The notes beneath the pieces are model-generated. The model was not told the DNA's origin. It was given only the letters and a program-made list of their open reading frames with translations, and did not search any database. DNA of 64,000 nt from a virus. Both the position numbers and the translations under genes were made by a program. Within the stretch, counting starts at the first letter, position 1. Each line of letters opens with the position of its first letter. Shown here in pieces: positions 9,954 to 18,612 of the stretch. Where the stretch lies: IMG/VR virus record IMGVR_UViG_3300021142_002226, positions 1 through 64,000 of that record, one strand, 5' to 3'.

Positions 9954-10912
9954 CTCTTAAAATTATCTTCTTTAGATAATTTATTCAATAATTCAATTTC
10001 TTTATCGTTTACACCTATTGGCATTGTTGGTATAATTTCAACAAATAGATCTCCTTTTCCAGACATAGATTTCAAACCTCTTCCTGGAATTCTATATTTT
10101 TGTTTCAACTCACCATTTGATTTATATTTCATTTTAATATCACCATCAAAATGATTTATGATTGTATCACTACCAATTATAAAATTGACAAGTGGTACCT
10201 TTTTTTGATATAATAAATCTTGGCCAACAATTTTAAAATTAGGATCGTCAGTAACTTTCAATATAACAATTAAATCGTTATAGCTACCATTTTCTAATTG
10301 GTTACCTTTACCTTTCAAAAATATTTGATCTATGGTTAAGTTAAAATCAATGCTTTTCTTTTCACTGACATAATCTACAGTATATCCTTTACCAAAACAA
10401 GAACCACACATTTCAGCATAATCTGTATTACCATCTTCATCATTGATGTGTGTTTTTACAAATCCAACACCATTACATTTCGGACATTTTTTTCTACCAC
10501 CATTGGTTAATATTAATCTCTCATAATTTAATGTTGAAGTTTTGTTCAAATACAGATCTTTTAAAGAACACGTATAATATATTTTTTGTGCTGGTTGTCT
10601 ATTAGAAAAACCGAAAAGATCGTTTATATCAAATCCACCCATATTGGCACCAGAAAATGGGTTTGAGCCTCTAAAACCGCCCATAAATGGATTACCTTGT
10701 TGTGATTGTGGATTATCATATTTTTGTCTTTTTTGATCGTCTGATAATACCTCATAGGCCTCTGCAACTGCTTTAAATTTTTCCTCTGCGCCAGGTTCAC
10801 TATTTCTATCTGGGTGATATTGCATAGAAAGCTTTCTATAAGCTTTTTTAATATCATCTTTACTTGATTTTTTATCAACTCCAAGTATATTGTAATAATC
10901 TTTACGACTCAT
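9950..10912 (-). CDS. DnaJ-like co-chaperone (J domain, one zinc centre)
   Basis: A 320-residue Hsp40. It has a J domain at residues 4-66 with the Hsp70-activating HPD motif at 33-35, a Gly/Phe-rich linker at about 72-103 ([11 protein letters not shown]), two zinc-binding repeats (CPKCNGVG at 143-150 and CGSCFGKG at 169-176), and a C-terminal substrate-binding region. Standard DnaJ has four CxxCxGxG repeats; only two are present, so only one zinc centre can form. J proteins recruit DnaK to clients; a role in virion assembly or replication with host DnaK is inferred. The ATG abuts the ATG of the divergent gene at 10913 with no spacer, so its promoter must lie within that gene or the two are regulated together. 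Confidence 0.9.
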   Translation of the reverse strand: MSRKDYYNILGVDKKSSKDDIKKAYRKLSMQYHPDRNSEPGAEEKFKAVAEAYEVLSDDQKRQKYDNPQSQQGNPFMGGFRGSNPFSGANMGGFDINDLFGFSNRQPAQKIYYTCSLKDLYLNKTSTLNYERLILTNGGRKKCPKCNGVGFVKTHINDEDGNTDYAEMCGSCFGKGYTVDYVSEKKSIDFNLTIDQIFLKGKGNQLENGSYNDLIVILKVTDDPNFKIVGQDLLYQKKVPLVNFIIGSDTIINHFDGDIKMKYKSNGELKQKYRIPGRGLKSMSGKGDLFVEIIPTMPIGVNDKEIELLNKLSKEDNFKS

Positions 10913-11545
10913 ATGTATAAAATAATTTTATATAATAACGGTAACCGAAAAAAATGTATGGGGTCATTTAGACTCTATACTGATGCTTTGAACAAATATA
11001 ATAAGATTTTGGATCAAAACCAAGTTTTTTTTCCAAAACAGTATATGTGGAATGGTGTTAAAACTGATTATGAATTAGTTTTAACTGCACCGAATACCAA
11101 TAATAAAAAGATTGAACATTTTAGAAATGAATTTGGTGCTTTAGTACACATAGTTCCAAAAGGTGATTTTGTTATAAAAAAAATTCAACCATATCTTGTT
11201 GAAGAAGAAATTACGCATAAGAATTCGGATACAAAACATGATTTTAAGTCTTTTATCAAAAATTTTATATTGAAGGATAATACAACCAAAGTAATTACAA
11301 CAATAAATAATAAATTGGTTATAGAATATTATGAGAATGATAATGTAGATCTTTTTATCCTTAAAAATAATTCAGATTCTATTAGATTAAATGACTTAAC
11401 AAGTAACTTTGTTCAAAGTAATTCTTTAGGAAATTTTATGTTTTTCAATGAACCAAGTAAAGATAATAAAATCAGATTATATGATAAGATTCAGGAACAA
11501 CTTGGTCTGGACAGACATTATCTTATAAAGATATCAACAAGATAA
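10913..11545 (+). CDS. Hypothetical protein, 210 aa
   Basis: Plus-strand gene starting at ATG 10913 ([19 protein letters not shown]), back to back with the dnaJ start. The N-terminus reads as a beta-strand unit followed by a helix ([11 protein letters not shown]), and the rest is mixed alpha/beta with many Asn, Lys and Asp residues. No catalytic motif or family recognised. An internal ATG at residue 16 is possible, but the ordered first strand argues for the upstream start. The stop codon touches that of the convergent gene at 11546. Confidence 0.7.
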   Translation: MYKIILYNNGNRKKCMGSFRLYTDALNKYNKILDQNQVFFPKQYMWNGVKTDYELVLTAPNTNNKKIEHFRNEFGALVHIVPKGDFVIKKIQPYLVEEEITHKNSDTKHDFKSFIKNFILKDNTTKVITTINNKLVIEYYENDNVDLFILKNNSDSIRLNDLTSNFVQSNSLGNFMFFNEPSKDNKIRLYDKIQEQLGLDRHYLIKISTR

Positions 11546-11773
11546 TTATTTTATTTTAAAGATAAACTTAATATCCAACAAAAGTAATTCGAAAGATTTT
11601 CTTGATGTATATTTATCTAAAGCAAATGTGTTATTTATTTTTTTAAAACATTCTTGTTGTAGTTGTTCGTGTTCAACTGGCTCCAGATAATATGTTATTT
11701 CAATACCAGGTCTGTAAAAATTATTAACCTTTTTTATATTTTTAGCAACAAGATATAAATCATCTAATCTCAT
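11546..11773 (-). CDS. Hypothetical small protein, 75 aa
   Basis: Short gene at the end of a minus-strand cluster in which neighbouring genes overlap by 4-14 bases (11546-13533). Its ATG overlaps the stop of the upstream gene (11770) by four bases, the usual sign of translational coupling. Sequence MRLDDLYLVAKNIKK with a basic, hydrophobic C-terminus; no family recognised. Confidence 0.6.
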   Translation of the reverse strand: MRLDDLYLVAKNIKKVNNFYRPGIEITYYLEPVEHEQLQQECFKKINNTFALDKYTSRKSFELLLLDIKFIFKIK

Positions 11774-11967
11774 AATACACTGAATAATTTTTTGAAGAAT
11801 CTTTTTATCTTATTATCTTTTTTTATTTGTGTATACACTTTAGCCATTTCAGAGTTATAATTAGTGTTTATTTCTGATGCTAATTTTTTTCTTAACATAA
11901 CGTCTTGGTATTTGTCTTTTGCAATTTCATTTTCAAAAGCACGTTTTTCATACTCATTTGAGGTCAT
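11770..11967 (-). CDS. Hypothetical small basic protein, 65 aa
   Basis: A highly charged helical protein (MTSNEYEKRAFENEIAKDK) ending in a basic amphipathic tail (KKDNKIKRFFKKLFSVL). It overlaps the methyltransferase gene by 14 bases and the next gene by four. The tail could bind membrane or nucleic acid, but nothing specific is visible. Confidence 0.55.
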   Translation of the reverse strand: MTSNEYEKRAFENEIAKDKYQDVMLRKKLASEINTNYNSEMAKVYTQIKKDNKIKRFFKKLFSVL

Positions 11968-12562
11968 AGTTCAAAGGTTCTTTTGTAATATAAATAGTGA
12001 AATCATCATGCAGATATCCTGTGATTAAATACACATTATCATAAACTTTTTTCAATTCCGTTAATACTTGGTATGGGTCAAAAGAATTAAATCCATATTT
12101 TTCAAATTCTTCATCATATAATAATAGATTAAACGCAAAACCTTTTTTTGATAAAGAATAAGCTTTACTAATCTTATTTGATATTTCTTCACCAGCTAAA
12201 TCAACAGTGAAAACACCAGAAGCAATAACCCAATCATATTCTTCATCAACATCTTCAATTTCATTTGTTATGAATGAATAGTTATTATATAACTCACAAG
12301 CTTTTTGTATATATTTGGGATTTATATCAATACCTGTGTAATTCACATTTAGATTTTTAGATTCTAAATAATCCACAAGATGACCTAAACCACAACCATA
12401 ATCAAGTATTTTATCACCATCTTTTACACCGACATTTAATAAAATAGCAAATCTTGTATATTGCTCTTCCTTAGAAGTCCATCCAACTTTTAAAGAACTC
12501 TTTGGATCGGTGGTTGTATCTATGTTAAAATATGTGTTATAAAAATCTACAATTGAACTCAT
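11954..12562 (-). CDS. Class I SAM-dependent methyltransferase
   Basis: A 202-residue Rossmann-fold methyltransferase. Motif I is KILDYGCGLGHL at residues 51-62, motif II is YTGIDINP with the ribose-binding Asp79, and a motif IV-like YDWVIASGVF follows near residue 110. Without an added target-recognition domain the substrate cannot be told: a small molecule, protein or tRNA are all possible, and there is no DPPY or PC motif of the DNA methyltransferases. It lies in the overlapping cluster between small unknown and membrane proteins. Confidence 0.8.
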   Translation of the reverse strand: MSSIVDFYNTYFNIDTTTDPKSSLKVGWTSKEEQYTRFAILLNVGVKDGDKILDYGCGLGHLVDYLESKNLNVNYTGIDINPKYIQKACELYNNYSFITNEIEDVDEEYDWVIASGVFTVDLAGEEISNKISKAYSLSKKGFAFNLLLYDEEFEKYGFNSFDPYQVLTELKKVYDNVYLITGYLHDDFTIYITKEPLNYDLK

Positions 12563-12912
12563 AATTCTCTTTTTAAATTATCTTCTATTAAACATTGTAT
12601 TAGATAAACAAACCAAACAAAACCTACAACAGAAAAAGAATCAAATAATATTGAGTATATTATTTGAAATAGACTAATATCATCTATATTAGGTTCTGAA
12701 ATAATATATGTTAATGATGGTGAAAACTTTAGAAAAATAACACTAAATAAACCAACCCAAAAACTTGTGCACATCATGCAGTTAAGTAAATTATGGAAAA
12801 ATCCATTACTAAAATAATCTCTTAATGGCTTAAAAATTTTACTTTGTACTATTAATGTTGTTAAACCATAACAACCGATATAAAATATGATCAAACCCAT
12901 TTTATTTATCAT
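12559..12912 (-). CDS. Small membrane protein with CxxC-FWxG motif
   Basis: About 117 residues from the ATG at 12912; the open frame begins at an unlikely TTG at 12945, and an ATG at 12900 is also possible. Three hydrophobic segments are visible: MGLIIFYIGCYGLTTLIV, then the stretch after LNCMMCTSFWVG, and FSVVGFVWFVYLIQCLI. The CMMC-TSFWVG motif resembles the Cys-rich FW motif of small phage membrane proteins of the DUF1360 type; this match is from memory. The start overlaps the end of the upstream gene. Confidence 0.6.
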   Translation of the reverse strand: MINKMGLIIFYIGCYGLTTLIVQSKIFKPLRDYFSNGFFHNLLNCMMCTSFWVGLFSVIFLKFSPSLTYIISEPNIDDISLFQIIYSILFDSFSVVGFVWFVYLIQCLIEDNLKREL

Positions 12913-13333
12913 CATCTTTATTAACCGTAACTGGTGCGTTATCAATTTTTTTGCTAATCAACTTATCAGTGGTTAAATCAAATTTTAATGTTTTCAAATC
13001 ATTAAACTCAGTTTCCAGAAATATTCTTTTTAACTCATTCATTTTCTGTGCAAACAAATCTTGTTTCTTCTCAATCTCAAGATTGTATTCAATTATATTA
13101 GATACAATATTGAACAAATCAACAAATGTGGTTGTATTTGAATAAAGTATATAATATATTGTACCATCATCATTATCCTTTTGCTTTTTAAGGATAGTTT
13201 CTGAAGATACTTTATCCTCAGGTATAGCCCAATCCTTTTTAATCATAAAGTCGATAACCTTGAATTCTGAGCTATTGATTCTCAAACCAAAAATATTATC
13301 TGGATATTTTTTAAATAATTCATCTATGCTCAT
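12902..13333 (-). CDS. Hypothetical protein, 143 aa
   Basis: A soluble charged protein (MSIDELFKKYPDNIFGLRI) with a long helical region in the middle (NIVSNIIEYNLEIEKKQDL) and a highly charged C-terminal tail ending NKDDDK. No family recognised. Start overlaps the stop of the upstream membrane-protein gene by four bases. Confidence 0.6.
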   Translation of the reverse strand: MSIDELFKKYPDNIFGLRINSSEFKVIDFMIKKDWAIPEDKVSSETILKKQKDNDDGTIYYILYSNTTTFVDLFNIVSNIIEYNLEIEKKQDLFAQKMNELKRIFLETEFNDLKTLKFDLTTDKLISKKIDNAPVTVNKDDDK

Positions 13334-13533
13334 ATTCCAATTCCTTTTATTAGTGATGTTATTATAATAGATAATGATATTGCAATATACACCAAATCTT
13401 TTGACGTATACTTTAATTTCACAGGCTCTGGTTTTATAAAATTAGATATGAATATAAAACCATGCCTAAATATAACAAAACAAGAAAGAAAAAAAATTAC
13501 ATATAGTAATTTATTTAATATTAATTGTACCAT
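13330..13533 (-). CDS. Small two-pass membrane protein, 67 aa
   Basis: Two hydrophobic helices (LLYVIFFLSCFVIF and VYIAISLSIIITSLI) joined by a short basic loop. First gene of the overlapping cluster that runs to 11546. Small two-pass proteins of this size can be holins, but it is far from the amidase-like gene at 18010, so the function is left open. Confidence 0.6.
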   Translation of the reverse strand: MVQLILNKLLYVIFFLSCFVIFRHGFIFISNFIKPEPVKLKYTSKDLVYIAISLSIIITSLIKGIGI

Positions 13534-13570
13534 ATTTTTATTTTAAAAGTAAGAAATTAAATCCAGTAAG

Positions 13571-14047
13571 TCAAGTTTTGATATTAAAATATTTACTTTG
13601 GATCTTGTAGAGTTCGATAAATATGTCGTATTCTGACCTTGTTTTAATTTTGTCTATAGATATAATGTCAGACCAGAAATCACAAATTTTTGCCAGTAAG
13701 ATAGCGTCTTTGATTTCAGAATTGTAGAATATATCCACAAAATAGTTTAGGTGATAATAATAATGTTCTCCTTTTTCTTTGAACATTAATTTTTCCTTTT
13801 CGAATTCTTTTATTGTTTTATCCCAACACCATTTGAAATGTGTTGATATAAGTTCATCATTTATGATTATATCATCACCGAGGTATGTTTCATTGATAAG
13901 TTTAGCTAAAGAGATAGTAAAATCTCTAAATAACTCAACCTTTTCTATGCTTACACCGTTTAAATTATTCAAATAATTTAATTGATCATAAGTCAATGGC
14001 CTTGAGAAATAATCAATAAATTTATTTGCTGGTTTATGATTGTCCAT
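13571..14047 (-). CDS. Hypothetical protein, 158 aa
   Basis: The open frame reaches a GTG at 14083, but those first codons lie inside a terminator hairpin (14059-14082). The ATG at 14047 (MDNHKPANKFIDYFSRPL) is therefore the true start. The protein is helical and rich in aromatic residues (HFKWCWDKTIKEFEKE, HYYYHLNYFVDIFY), a pattern I associate with a family of unknown function in T4-like marine phages. No catalytic motif seen. Confidence 0.65.
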   Translation of the reverse strand: MDNHKPANKFIDYFSRPLTYDQLNYLNNLNGVSIEKVELFRDFTISLAKLINETYLGDDIIINDELISTHFKWCWDKTIKEFEKEKLMFKEKGEHYYYHLNYFVDIFYNSEIKDAILLAKICDFWSDIISIDKIKTRSEYDIFIELYKIQSKYFNIKT

Positions 14048-14058
14048 ATAAATAAATA

Positions 14059-14082
14059 TGGACTTCTTTTTCAAGAAGTCCA
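14059..14082 (-). terminator. Hairpin terminator with GAAA tetraloop
   Basis: A 10-bp perfect stem (TGGACTTCTT paired with AAGAAGTCCA) closed by GAAA on the minus strand, followed by TATTTATTTAT. It lies just past the 565-residue gene ending at 14109 and fixes the start of the next gene downstream of it. Confidence 0.7.
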
Positions 14083-14108
14083 CATTATTTAAATAAACAT
14101 GTTTAGGT

Positions 14109-15806
14109 TTAGAATAGTTTTCTCATTCTTTCTATTTGCCTGTCGATTTTTTCGTTCAAATCACCACCACCTGGCTTCTTTTTACCACCTTTTGATTTAC
14201 CAGTAATACTTGTTTCTTCGTAAGGCTCATCTGTAACAATAAGTGGATTTGGTTTGAAGAACGAATCTCTTTGACCTTGATTAGCAATAGAAGCATTTAT
14301 TATAGCTTCACCTGTTTTCTTAGTGCTTTCGTGATCAACATTAGCTTCTTCACCTACCTTAGATACGTCACGTTTTCTTGAGTGGCCAGTTTTAACTTCC
14401 ATTTCAACTCTATCTTTATATGATTTTGGTACATCATTTTGGAAATCAAGATTCAAGTTATTAAAAGCACCCAAATATTGTTTGTCAATATCTTTTTGGT
14501 GATCGCTTTCCATGTCTGGATTGAATTTATAATTTACTCTATCTTCAGCTTTTTGCTGAACAGTCTTTTGACTATCCTCAGCGGCTTTCATACCATCTTT
14601 AGATTCTTTTGAAGACTTTTTGTTTTCAGCGTCAACATTCTTTCCTTTTTTAGGTGTGAACTTAGGAAGTTCATTTTCAGCCAAACCTAACAATGAAAAC
14701 TCAGGTTTTACCATAACGTCATGTTCAGCTGTTTCTGGTGTATTAACGCCAGATATTTCTTCACCTTCATAATATAAAGCAACCCCAGCAAGGTTTTGAT
14801 AACTCATAGTTATTTTATCTTGAATCCATGGCTCAAGATCAGCATCTGGTTGAATTTTATCTAAGATTTTTTCAACAAATTCTTGAATTTCATGCAATTT
14901 TGCTATTGACATATGACCTTCTGGTTCTTCATCTATTTGTTGTGTTAACATAGGTGAACCTTCCCAACCCTCTTTATTTAAAAACTTCTTAGCAAATGGA
15001 TCAGATTGACGCATATGCTGTGCGCTTACTGTATGTACATGACTTTCATCTGTACCTTCTTCTTTAATAGGTGCCATAGCCATTGATTCATCAGGTAATT
15101 CTTTAGTCTGGATATCTTTAATTAAACGACCAATCATTGGTTTTACATTATCAGGTATACTACCATGCATAATTTTATTACCTTTCTTGGTTACTGCTAT
15201 TTTAATATGGTTTCCATAATTATGAAAACTCAACATAGCATATGGAAATGGTTTTTCCCCACCATGTTGTACACTTTTTTCAATATGACCCTTTGTATTA
15301 TTACCAAAAGCATCAGCAATTTTATCAACCATTTGTTTGATCTCAGGTTGTACATGTTTTGCAAAAGTACCTGCCTGATTCATTGATTTAATACGGCCCA
15401 TATCATCGCCATTTTTTTCTTGATCAGGATACTTTAACATGGCGGTATTGTGAGCAGCATATTTTACTTCTGGTGATAATTCATCCATAGGTTCTTCTTC
15501 AAGAAAAGGACTATAATTTTCATCAGCCATGTCCTCATCCATTTCAGTAGATTCGTTCCAATTTTCATTGATCCATTCTCTTAAGTAAGAACCACATTCA
15601 TTTTGGCTCGACATGATAGATTCGTACATATCTTTACAGATATCATCATCTTCAAGCATAGCTGCGCAATGACCTTCATAGGTATCGCCTTCTTCAAGAG
15701 ATTCAGGTAAAAACCCCTCTTGTTGCATAACTTCATACATACATTCGTTCAAAGCTTCATTTGTAGCCATTTCACTCATGCAGTGTCTCATTGTTTCTAA
15801 ATTCAT
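14109..15806 (-). CDS. Large acidic protein, possibly virion-internal or structural
   Basis: A 565-residue, highly acidic, helical and low-complexity protein. The first 80 residues carry Cys and Met-rich helices (MRHCMSEMATNEALNECMYEV). A central segment, near residues 315-350, reads LEPWIQDKITMSYQNLAGV and resembles a short conserved module seen in structural or capsid-associated proteins of T4-like marine phages. The C-terminus is basic (KGGKKKPGGGDLNEKID, then RQIERMRKLF). This charge layout fits a virion-internal or scaffold protein; that is inference. The gene is followed by a clear terminator hairpin. Confidence 0.6.
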   Translation of the reverse strand: MNLETMRHCMSEMATNEALNECMYEVMQQEGFLPESLEEGDTYEGHCAAMLEDDDICKDMYESIMSSQNECGSYLREWINENWNESTEMDEDMADENYSPFLEEEPMDELSPEVKYAAHNTAMLKYPDQEKNGDDMGRIKSMNQAGTFAKHVQPEIKQMVDKIADAFGNNTKGHIEKSVQHGGEKPFPYAMLSFHNYGNHIKIAVTKKGNKIMHGSIPDNVKPMIGRLIKDIQTKELPDESMAMAPIKEEGTDESHVHTVSAQHMRQSDPFAKKFLNKEGWEGSPMLTQQIDEEPEGHMSIAKLHEIQEFVEKILDKIQPDADLEPWIQDKITMSYQNLAGVALYYEGEEISGVNTPETAEHDVMVKPEFSLLGLAENELPKFTPKKGKNVDAENKKSSKESKDGMKAAEDSQKTVQQKAEDRVNYKFNPDMESDHQKDIDKQYLGAFNNLNLDFQNDVPKSYKDRVEMEVKTGHSRKRDVSKVGEEANVDHESTKKTGEAIINASIANQGQRDSFFKPNPLIVTDEPYEETSITGKSKGGKKKPGGGDLNEKIDRQIERMRKLF

Positions 15807-15835
15807 ATTATATATAATTTATATTTTTATTTATT

Positions 15836-16333
15836 TTAATATTCGTATGATAAATATTCTTTTCTTATAATTTCTGCAATATATTCTGGTGTCTTTTTAG
15901 AAATATTAGCGATTTCACAAATTTGCTCATAGCAGCTTTCACACATATGTTCTTTCGACTCACCTATCAATTTAACAGGATGATCGATTGCACCTTGGCT
16001 ACAATATGGAAAAGACTGACATTTTGATTTAATTTGTATCAATTTACCTCCGTTCCACGATGGTTTAACAGTTTTATCAACATCGAACCATTCGTTTATA
16101 TCTTTTTGTGTAACTTTTGTACCATCAGTCTTATATAGAAATTCTGGACTTTTATAACCCTCACTTTCTTTCAAATATCCTTGTGGTGGGGTAACTATTT
16201 TACCGCCAGGAGAATTTTTTCTTTTGGGGTACATAATCCTTGAATTGAATGCACGTTTACTAACACCCATAAGTGGAACCTCGAAAGATCCACCTACAGA
16301 ACTTATAGTAGTATTTTCATTCAATTTATTCAT
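15836..16333 (-). CDS. Hypothetical protein with putative zinc site, 165 aa
   Basis: The N-terminus (ENTTISSVGGSFEVPLMGVSK) resembles a leader found on small structural proteins of large T4-like phages. The C-terminal third has clustered cysteines (KCQSFPYC, then MCESCYEQIC) that could bind a metal ion. The ATG overlaps the stop of the upstream gene by one base. Role unknown; its neighbours suggest a virion or assembly function. Confidence 0.6.
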   Translation of the reverse strand: MNKLNENTTISSVGGSFEVPLMGVSKRAFNSRIMYPKRKNSPGGKIVTPPQGYLKESEGYKSPEFLYKTDGTKVTQKDINEWFDVDKTVKPSWNGGKLIQIKSKCQSFPYCSQGAIDHPVKLIGESKEHMCESCYEQICEIANISKKTPEYIAEIIRKEYLSYEY

Positions 16334-16659
16334 TAGTTAGAAGAATTTTTTAAATCATTAGACCAGAAATTTCTTCTTGTCCATAGGTTTTTATACATTT
16401 GGATAAGAACATTTTTTGATATATCAACCATATGTTTTTCCAAATCTTTGTCATTTTTAATGGCTTCTTTAACCATTTTTTTAACTTTTTCGTTTATATC
16501 GCTGGTATTTGTCATACCTAAAAATTCTTTTATTTCCTTCTTTACAATAGACTTTACATCATCTTTTGTAACATTTGAACTTTCGTTTATAACTTCTTTA
16601 CCTTCGAGAACCTCTGAAAACCATTCGGTTAGTTGTTTGTCTGTTACTTTAACTTTCAT
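16333..16659 (-). CDS. Small conserved helical protein, 108 aa
   Basis: A charged helical protein (MKVKVTDKQLTEWFSEVLEG) with a Lys/Glu-rich middle (VKSIVKKEIKEFLG) and an aromatic C-terminal box (QMYKNLWTRRNFWSNDL). The last box is a pattern I recall from short proteins of large myoviruses; no function is known. Upstream is one of the clearest TATTTATATAAAA boxes. Confidence 0.6.
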   Translation of the reverse strand: MKVKVTDKQLTEWFSEVLEGKEVINESSNVTKDDVKSIVKKEIKEFLGMTNTSDINEKVKKMVKEAIKNDKDLEKHMVDISKNVLIQMYKNLWTRRNFWSNDLKNSSN

Positions 16660-16670
16660 GACATTTATTT

Positions 16671-16680
16671 TATATAAATA
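16671..16680 (-). promoter_or_regulatory. TATTTATATA box upstream of the gene at 16659
   Basis: On the minus strand TATTTATATAAAA ends about 8 bases before the ATG at 16659, with the box centre about 17 bases before it. It matches the boxes before 19681 and 54816. It could be a phage promoter element, or part of an A/T-rich translation leader. Confidence 0.4.
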
Positions 16681-16681
16681 T

Positions 16682-17509
16682 TTATTTTTTTCCGAAAGTG
16701 ATAAAATATCCTACACCTATACTTGGTGTGAACTTAAAACCTATTCCATTATTTTGTTGAACCGCTCCAACTGCTAAAGGTGTTATGCAAAGACCCCATC
16801 CAGCATGATATTTTTCTTTAACTGGCGGAGGACAAGGTTTGTTTTCTTGCCATGGTTTATCAAGTATTTCAGCGTTTCTAAAATTAAATTTCATCATTTT
16901 TTCTGAAATAGGGTTAGTTGCTTTACCTGTACTATCTACATAAAACGGAACTATTTTAGTTCTGGTGAATTTATTTTTAGGATCTTCGTATTGACTAATT
17001 ACAAAAGTAAAATTGAATCCAAAATTTTTAATCAAGGTTGTATCTGGAGAAATATCCAAAACATCATTGTTTTTATTGATCTTGAAAAATGAAACCCCAT
17101 CGATTGTTCTTACACTATCCCATGAATGAAATTCCAAACCATATTTCTTACTGATAGAATCATATTTTAATTTATTTAAAACCGTCATATCAACAGGAAC
17201 ATATTGTGGTTTAACAACAGTTATTTGTTTTGTTTTTGCTTCTTGTAATGCATCAACTTTGTCAACCATTTTAAATAACTCAGAATCAACTGTTGCCAAT
17301 TGTTCTTTAGTCGTTTTCAATTGAATTGTGCTATCTTTCATAGCCGCTAAGTTTTGATCAGCAATGTGTGTTGCCTCATTAAACTTATTTTCCAGTTGTT
17401 TTGCTTTATTGCATTGTTGTAATAATAAAGCAAAAAGAGCCACCATGACAACCACCATGATGACTTTGATATTTTTTAATAAAAGATTGATTAATGTAAT
17501 AATTCCCAT
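16682..17509 (-). CDS. Membrane-anchored coiled-coil protein (spanin-like or envelope protein)
   Basis: About 275 residues from the ATG at 17509; the frame continues upstream to 17566, but that part overlaps the previous gene. It begins MGIITLINLLLKNIKV, followed by a single strong membrane helix (VIMVVVMVALFALLLQ), then a coiled coil (about residues 35-95). The C-terminal half is mixed and ends in a Gly/aromatic stretch (FKFTPSIGVGYFITFG) like a beta-barrel or surface strand. The layout, an N-terminal anchor with a large outer part next to an amidase-like gene, suggests an envelope-spanning lysis protein, but no spanin family match is claimed. Confidence 0.55.
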   Translation of the reverse strand: MGIITLINLLLKNIKVIMVVVMVALFALLLQQCNKAKQLENKFNEATHIADQNLAAMKDSTIQLKTTKEQLATVDSELFKMVDKVDALQEAKTKQITVVKPQYVPVDMTVLNKLKYDSISKKYGLEFHSWDSVRTIDGVSFFKINKNNDVLDISPDTTLIKNFGFNFTFVISQYEDPKNKFTRTKIVPFYVDSTGKATNPISEKMMKFNFRNAEILDKPWQENKPCPPPVKEKYHAGWGLCITPLAVGAVQQNNGIGFKFTPSIGVGYFITFGKK

Positions 17510-17510
17510 A

Positions 17511-18017
17511 TTATATATTTGTTTGCGAAATTTGTACCAAGTTGTTTCTACCAACTTGCGGATCATTATATGTTTTTATTAGTGTACCTATTAATGTCAT
17601 ATAATCTGGATTAATTTCGACATTACCAGGAATTAATTCAAGTTTAGGACTTTCTAACTTTGTATCAATAACAATATCCTTGATGAAATCAACACCAGGG
17701 TTTTTAATAGTTGCAGATGTTATGATAATTCTACCATTCATTACCTCAACATTAACAACATCCATTATTAGGCCAGATGCCTTAAGAAAAGCACCAACAC
17801 CTTCAATAACCTGATTTCTATATTCATCAGACATTTTGGAACCAGTGGAATTCTTCAAAAATCCTGTGGCTTTTACATCATTAAACGCAACCCTTTCACT
17901 ATTAGAACTCTGATCACCACTCATTGGATTTTGAGATTCTATACCCTCGTTCAAACCATTTTTCATTTTCCTTGTTATATTCAGAAAATGTTTCATCGAA
18001 TCGTATTCTCTACTCAT
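17511..18017 (-). CDS. Hypothetical protein, 168 aa
   Basis: Soluble protein (MSREYDSMKHFLNITRKMK). The N-terminal 50 residues are polar and probably disordered, followed by a helix and a beta-rich C-terminal half (VMNGRIIITSATIKN). It overlaps the amidase-like gene by eight bases and sits within the envelope/lysis cluster. No family recognised. Confidence 0.6.
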   Translation of the reverse strand: MSREYDSMKHFLNITRKMKNGLNEGIESQNPMSGDQSSNSERVAFNDVKATGFLKNSTGSKMSDEYRNQVIEGVGAFLKASGLIMDVVNVEVMNGRIIITSATIKNPGVDFIKDIVIDTKLESPKLELIPGNVEINPDYMTLIGTLIKTYNDPQVGRNNLVQISQTNI

Positions 18018-18612
18018 TAGATATTAAATTATTTGTTATATATTCAAAATCCATTGCTGGACTTAGATCATAATAATTTTTATTATAGTTACTTCTATTT
18101 AAAACTCCTTTAAAGGATTTTGGTCTTGTTATTGTGACGTTATTCCCAGTAAATTGTTTTTCAATAGAGTATCTATCACATAAATAGTTTAATAATTGCA
18201 ATAAAACCTCGATTTGTGGCTTTGTGTAGGTCGCCCAGTGCTTTTTATTTTTCCAAGAACGTTCAGTTATTTCATCATCATAAACATCACCTTTCCAATC
18301 AATAAAAACATTCTTTTTGATATCCTTTTCAACCCATCCAATATTTTCAAGACATATTATTATCGAATAATTGTCAGAATCCTCAAATGACATAAAATTG
18401 GTCACTAATTCTGGGTTAACATGTTGATAAACATCACCTTTACGAGAAATGGTATAATGAGGTATTCTATCGTATTTACCATTAAATCTTGACTGTAATT
18501 TGATAAAATGGTTTTCTAATATAGAAGATGTGTTACAAAGTATAATTTGTTTCTTCTTATGCTTTGTATCAAATAAATTTGAAAAATCATAATCTATATT
18601 GAAGTTAATCAT
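18010..18612 (-). CDS. N-acetylmuramoyl-L-alanine amidase-fold protein (degenerate zinc site)
   Basis: A 200-residue protein with the order of motifs of the Amidase_2/PGRP family: a first strand (KQIILCNTSS), the HYTISRKGDVYQHV hairpin, a SIIICLENIGW strand, the YTKPQIEVLLQLLNYLCDRY helix, and a C-terminal FKGVLNRSNY-PAMDF segment. Active family members cut the bond between N-acetylmuramic acid and L-alanine using a zinc ion held by two His and a Cys or Asp. In the two places where the His ligands are expected (IxxHHT and GHSD-like motifs) this protein has CNT and NRS. It may be a non-catalytic or altered family member. Position among membrane and coiled-coil proteins suggests a cell-wall or lysis role. 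Confidence 0.6.
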   Translation of the reverse strand: MINFNIDYDFSNLFDTKHKKKQIILCNTSSILENHFIKLQSRFNGKYDRIPHYTISRKGDVYQHVNPELVTNFMSFEDSDNYSIIICLENIGWVEKDIKKNVFIDWKGDVYDDEITERSWKNKKHWATYTKPQIEVLLQLLNYLCDRYSIEKQFTGNNVTITRPKSFKGVLNRSNYNKNYYDLSPAMDFEYITNNLISNE

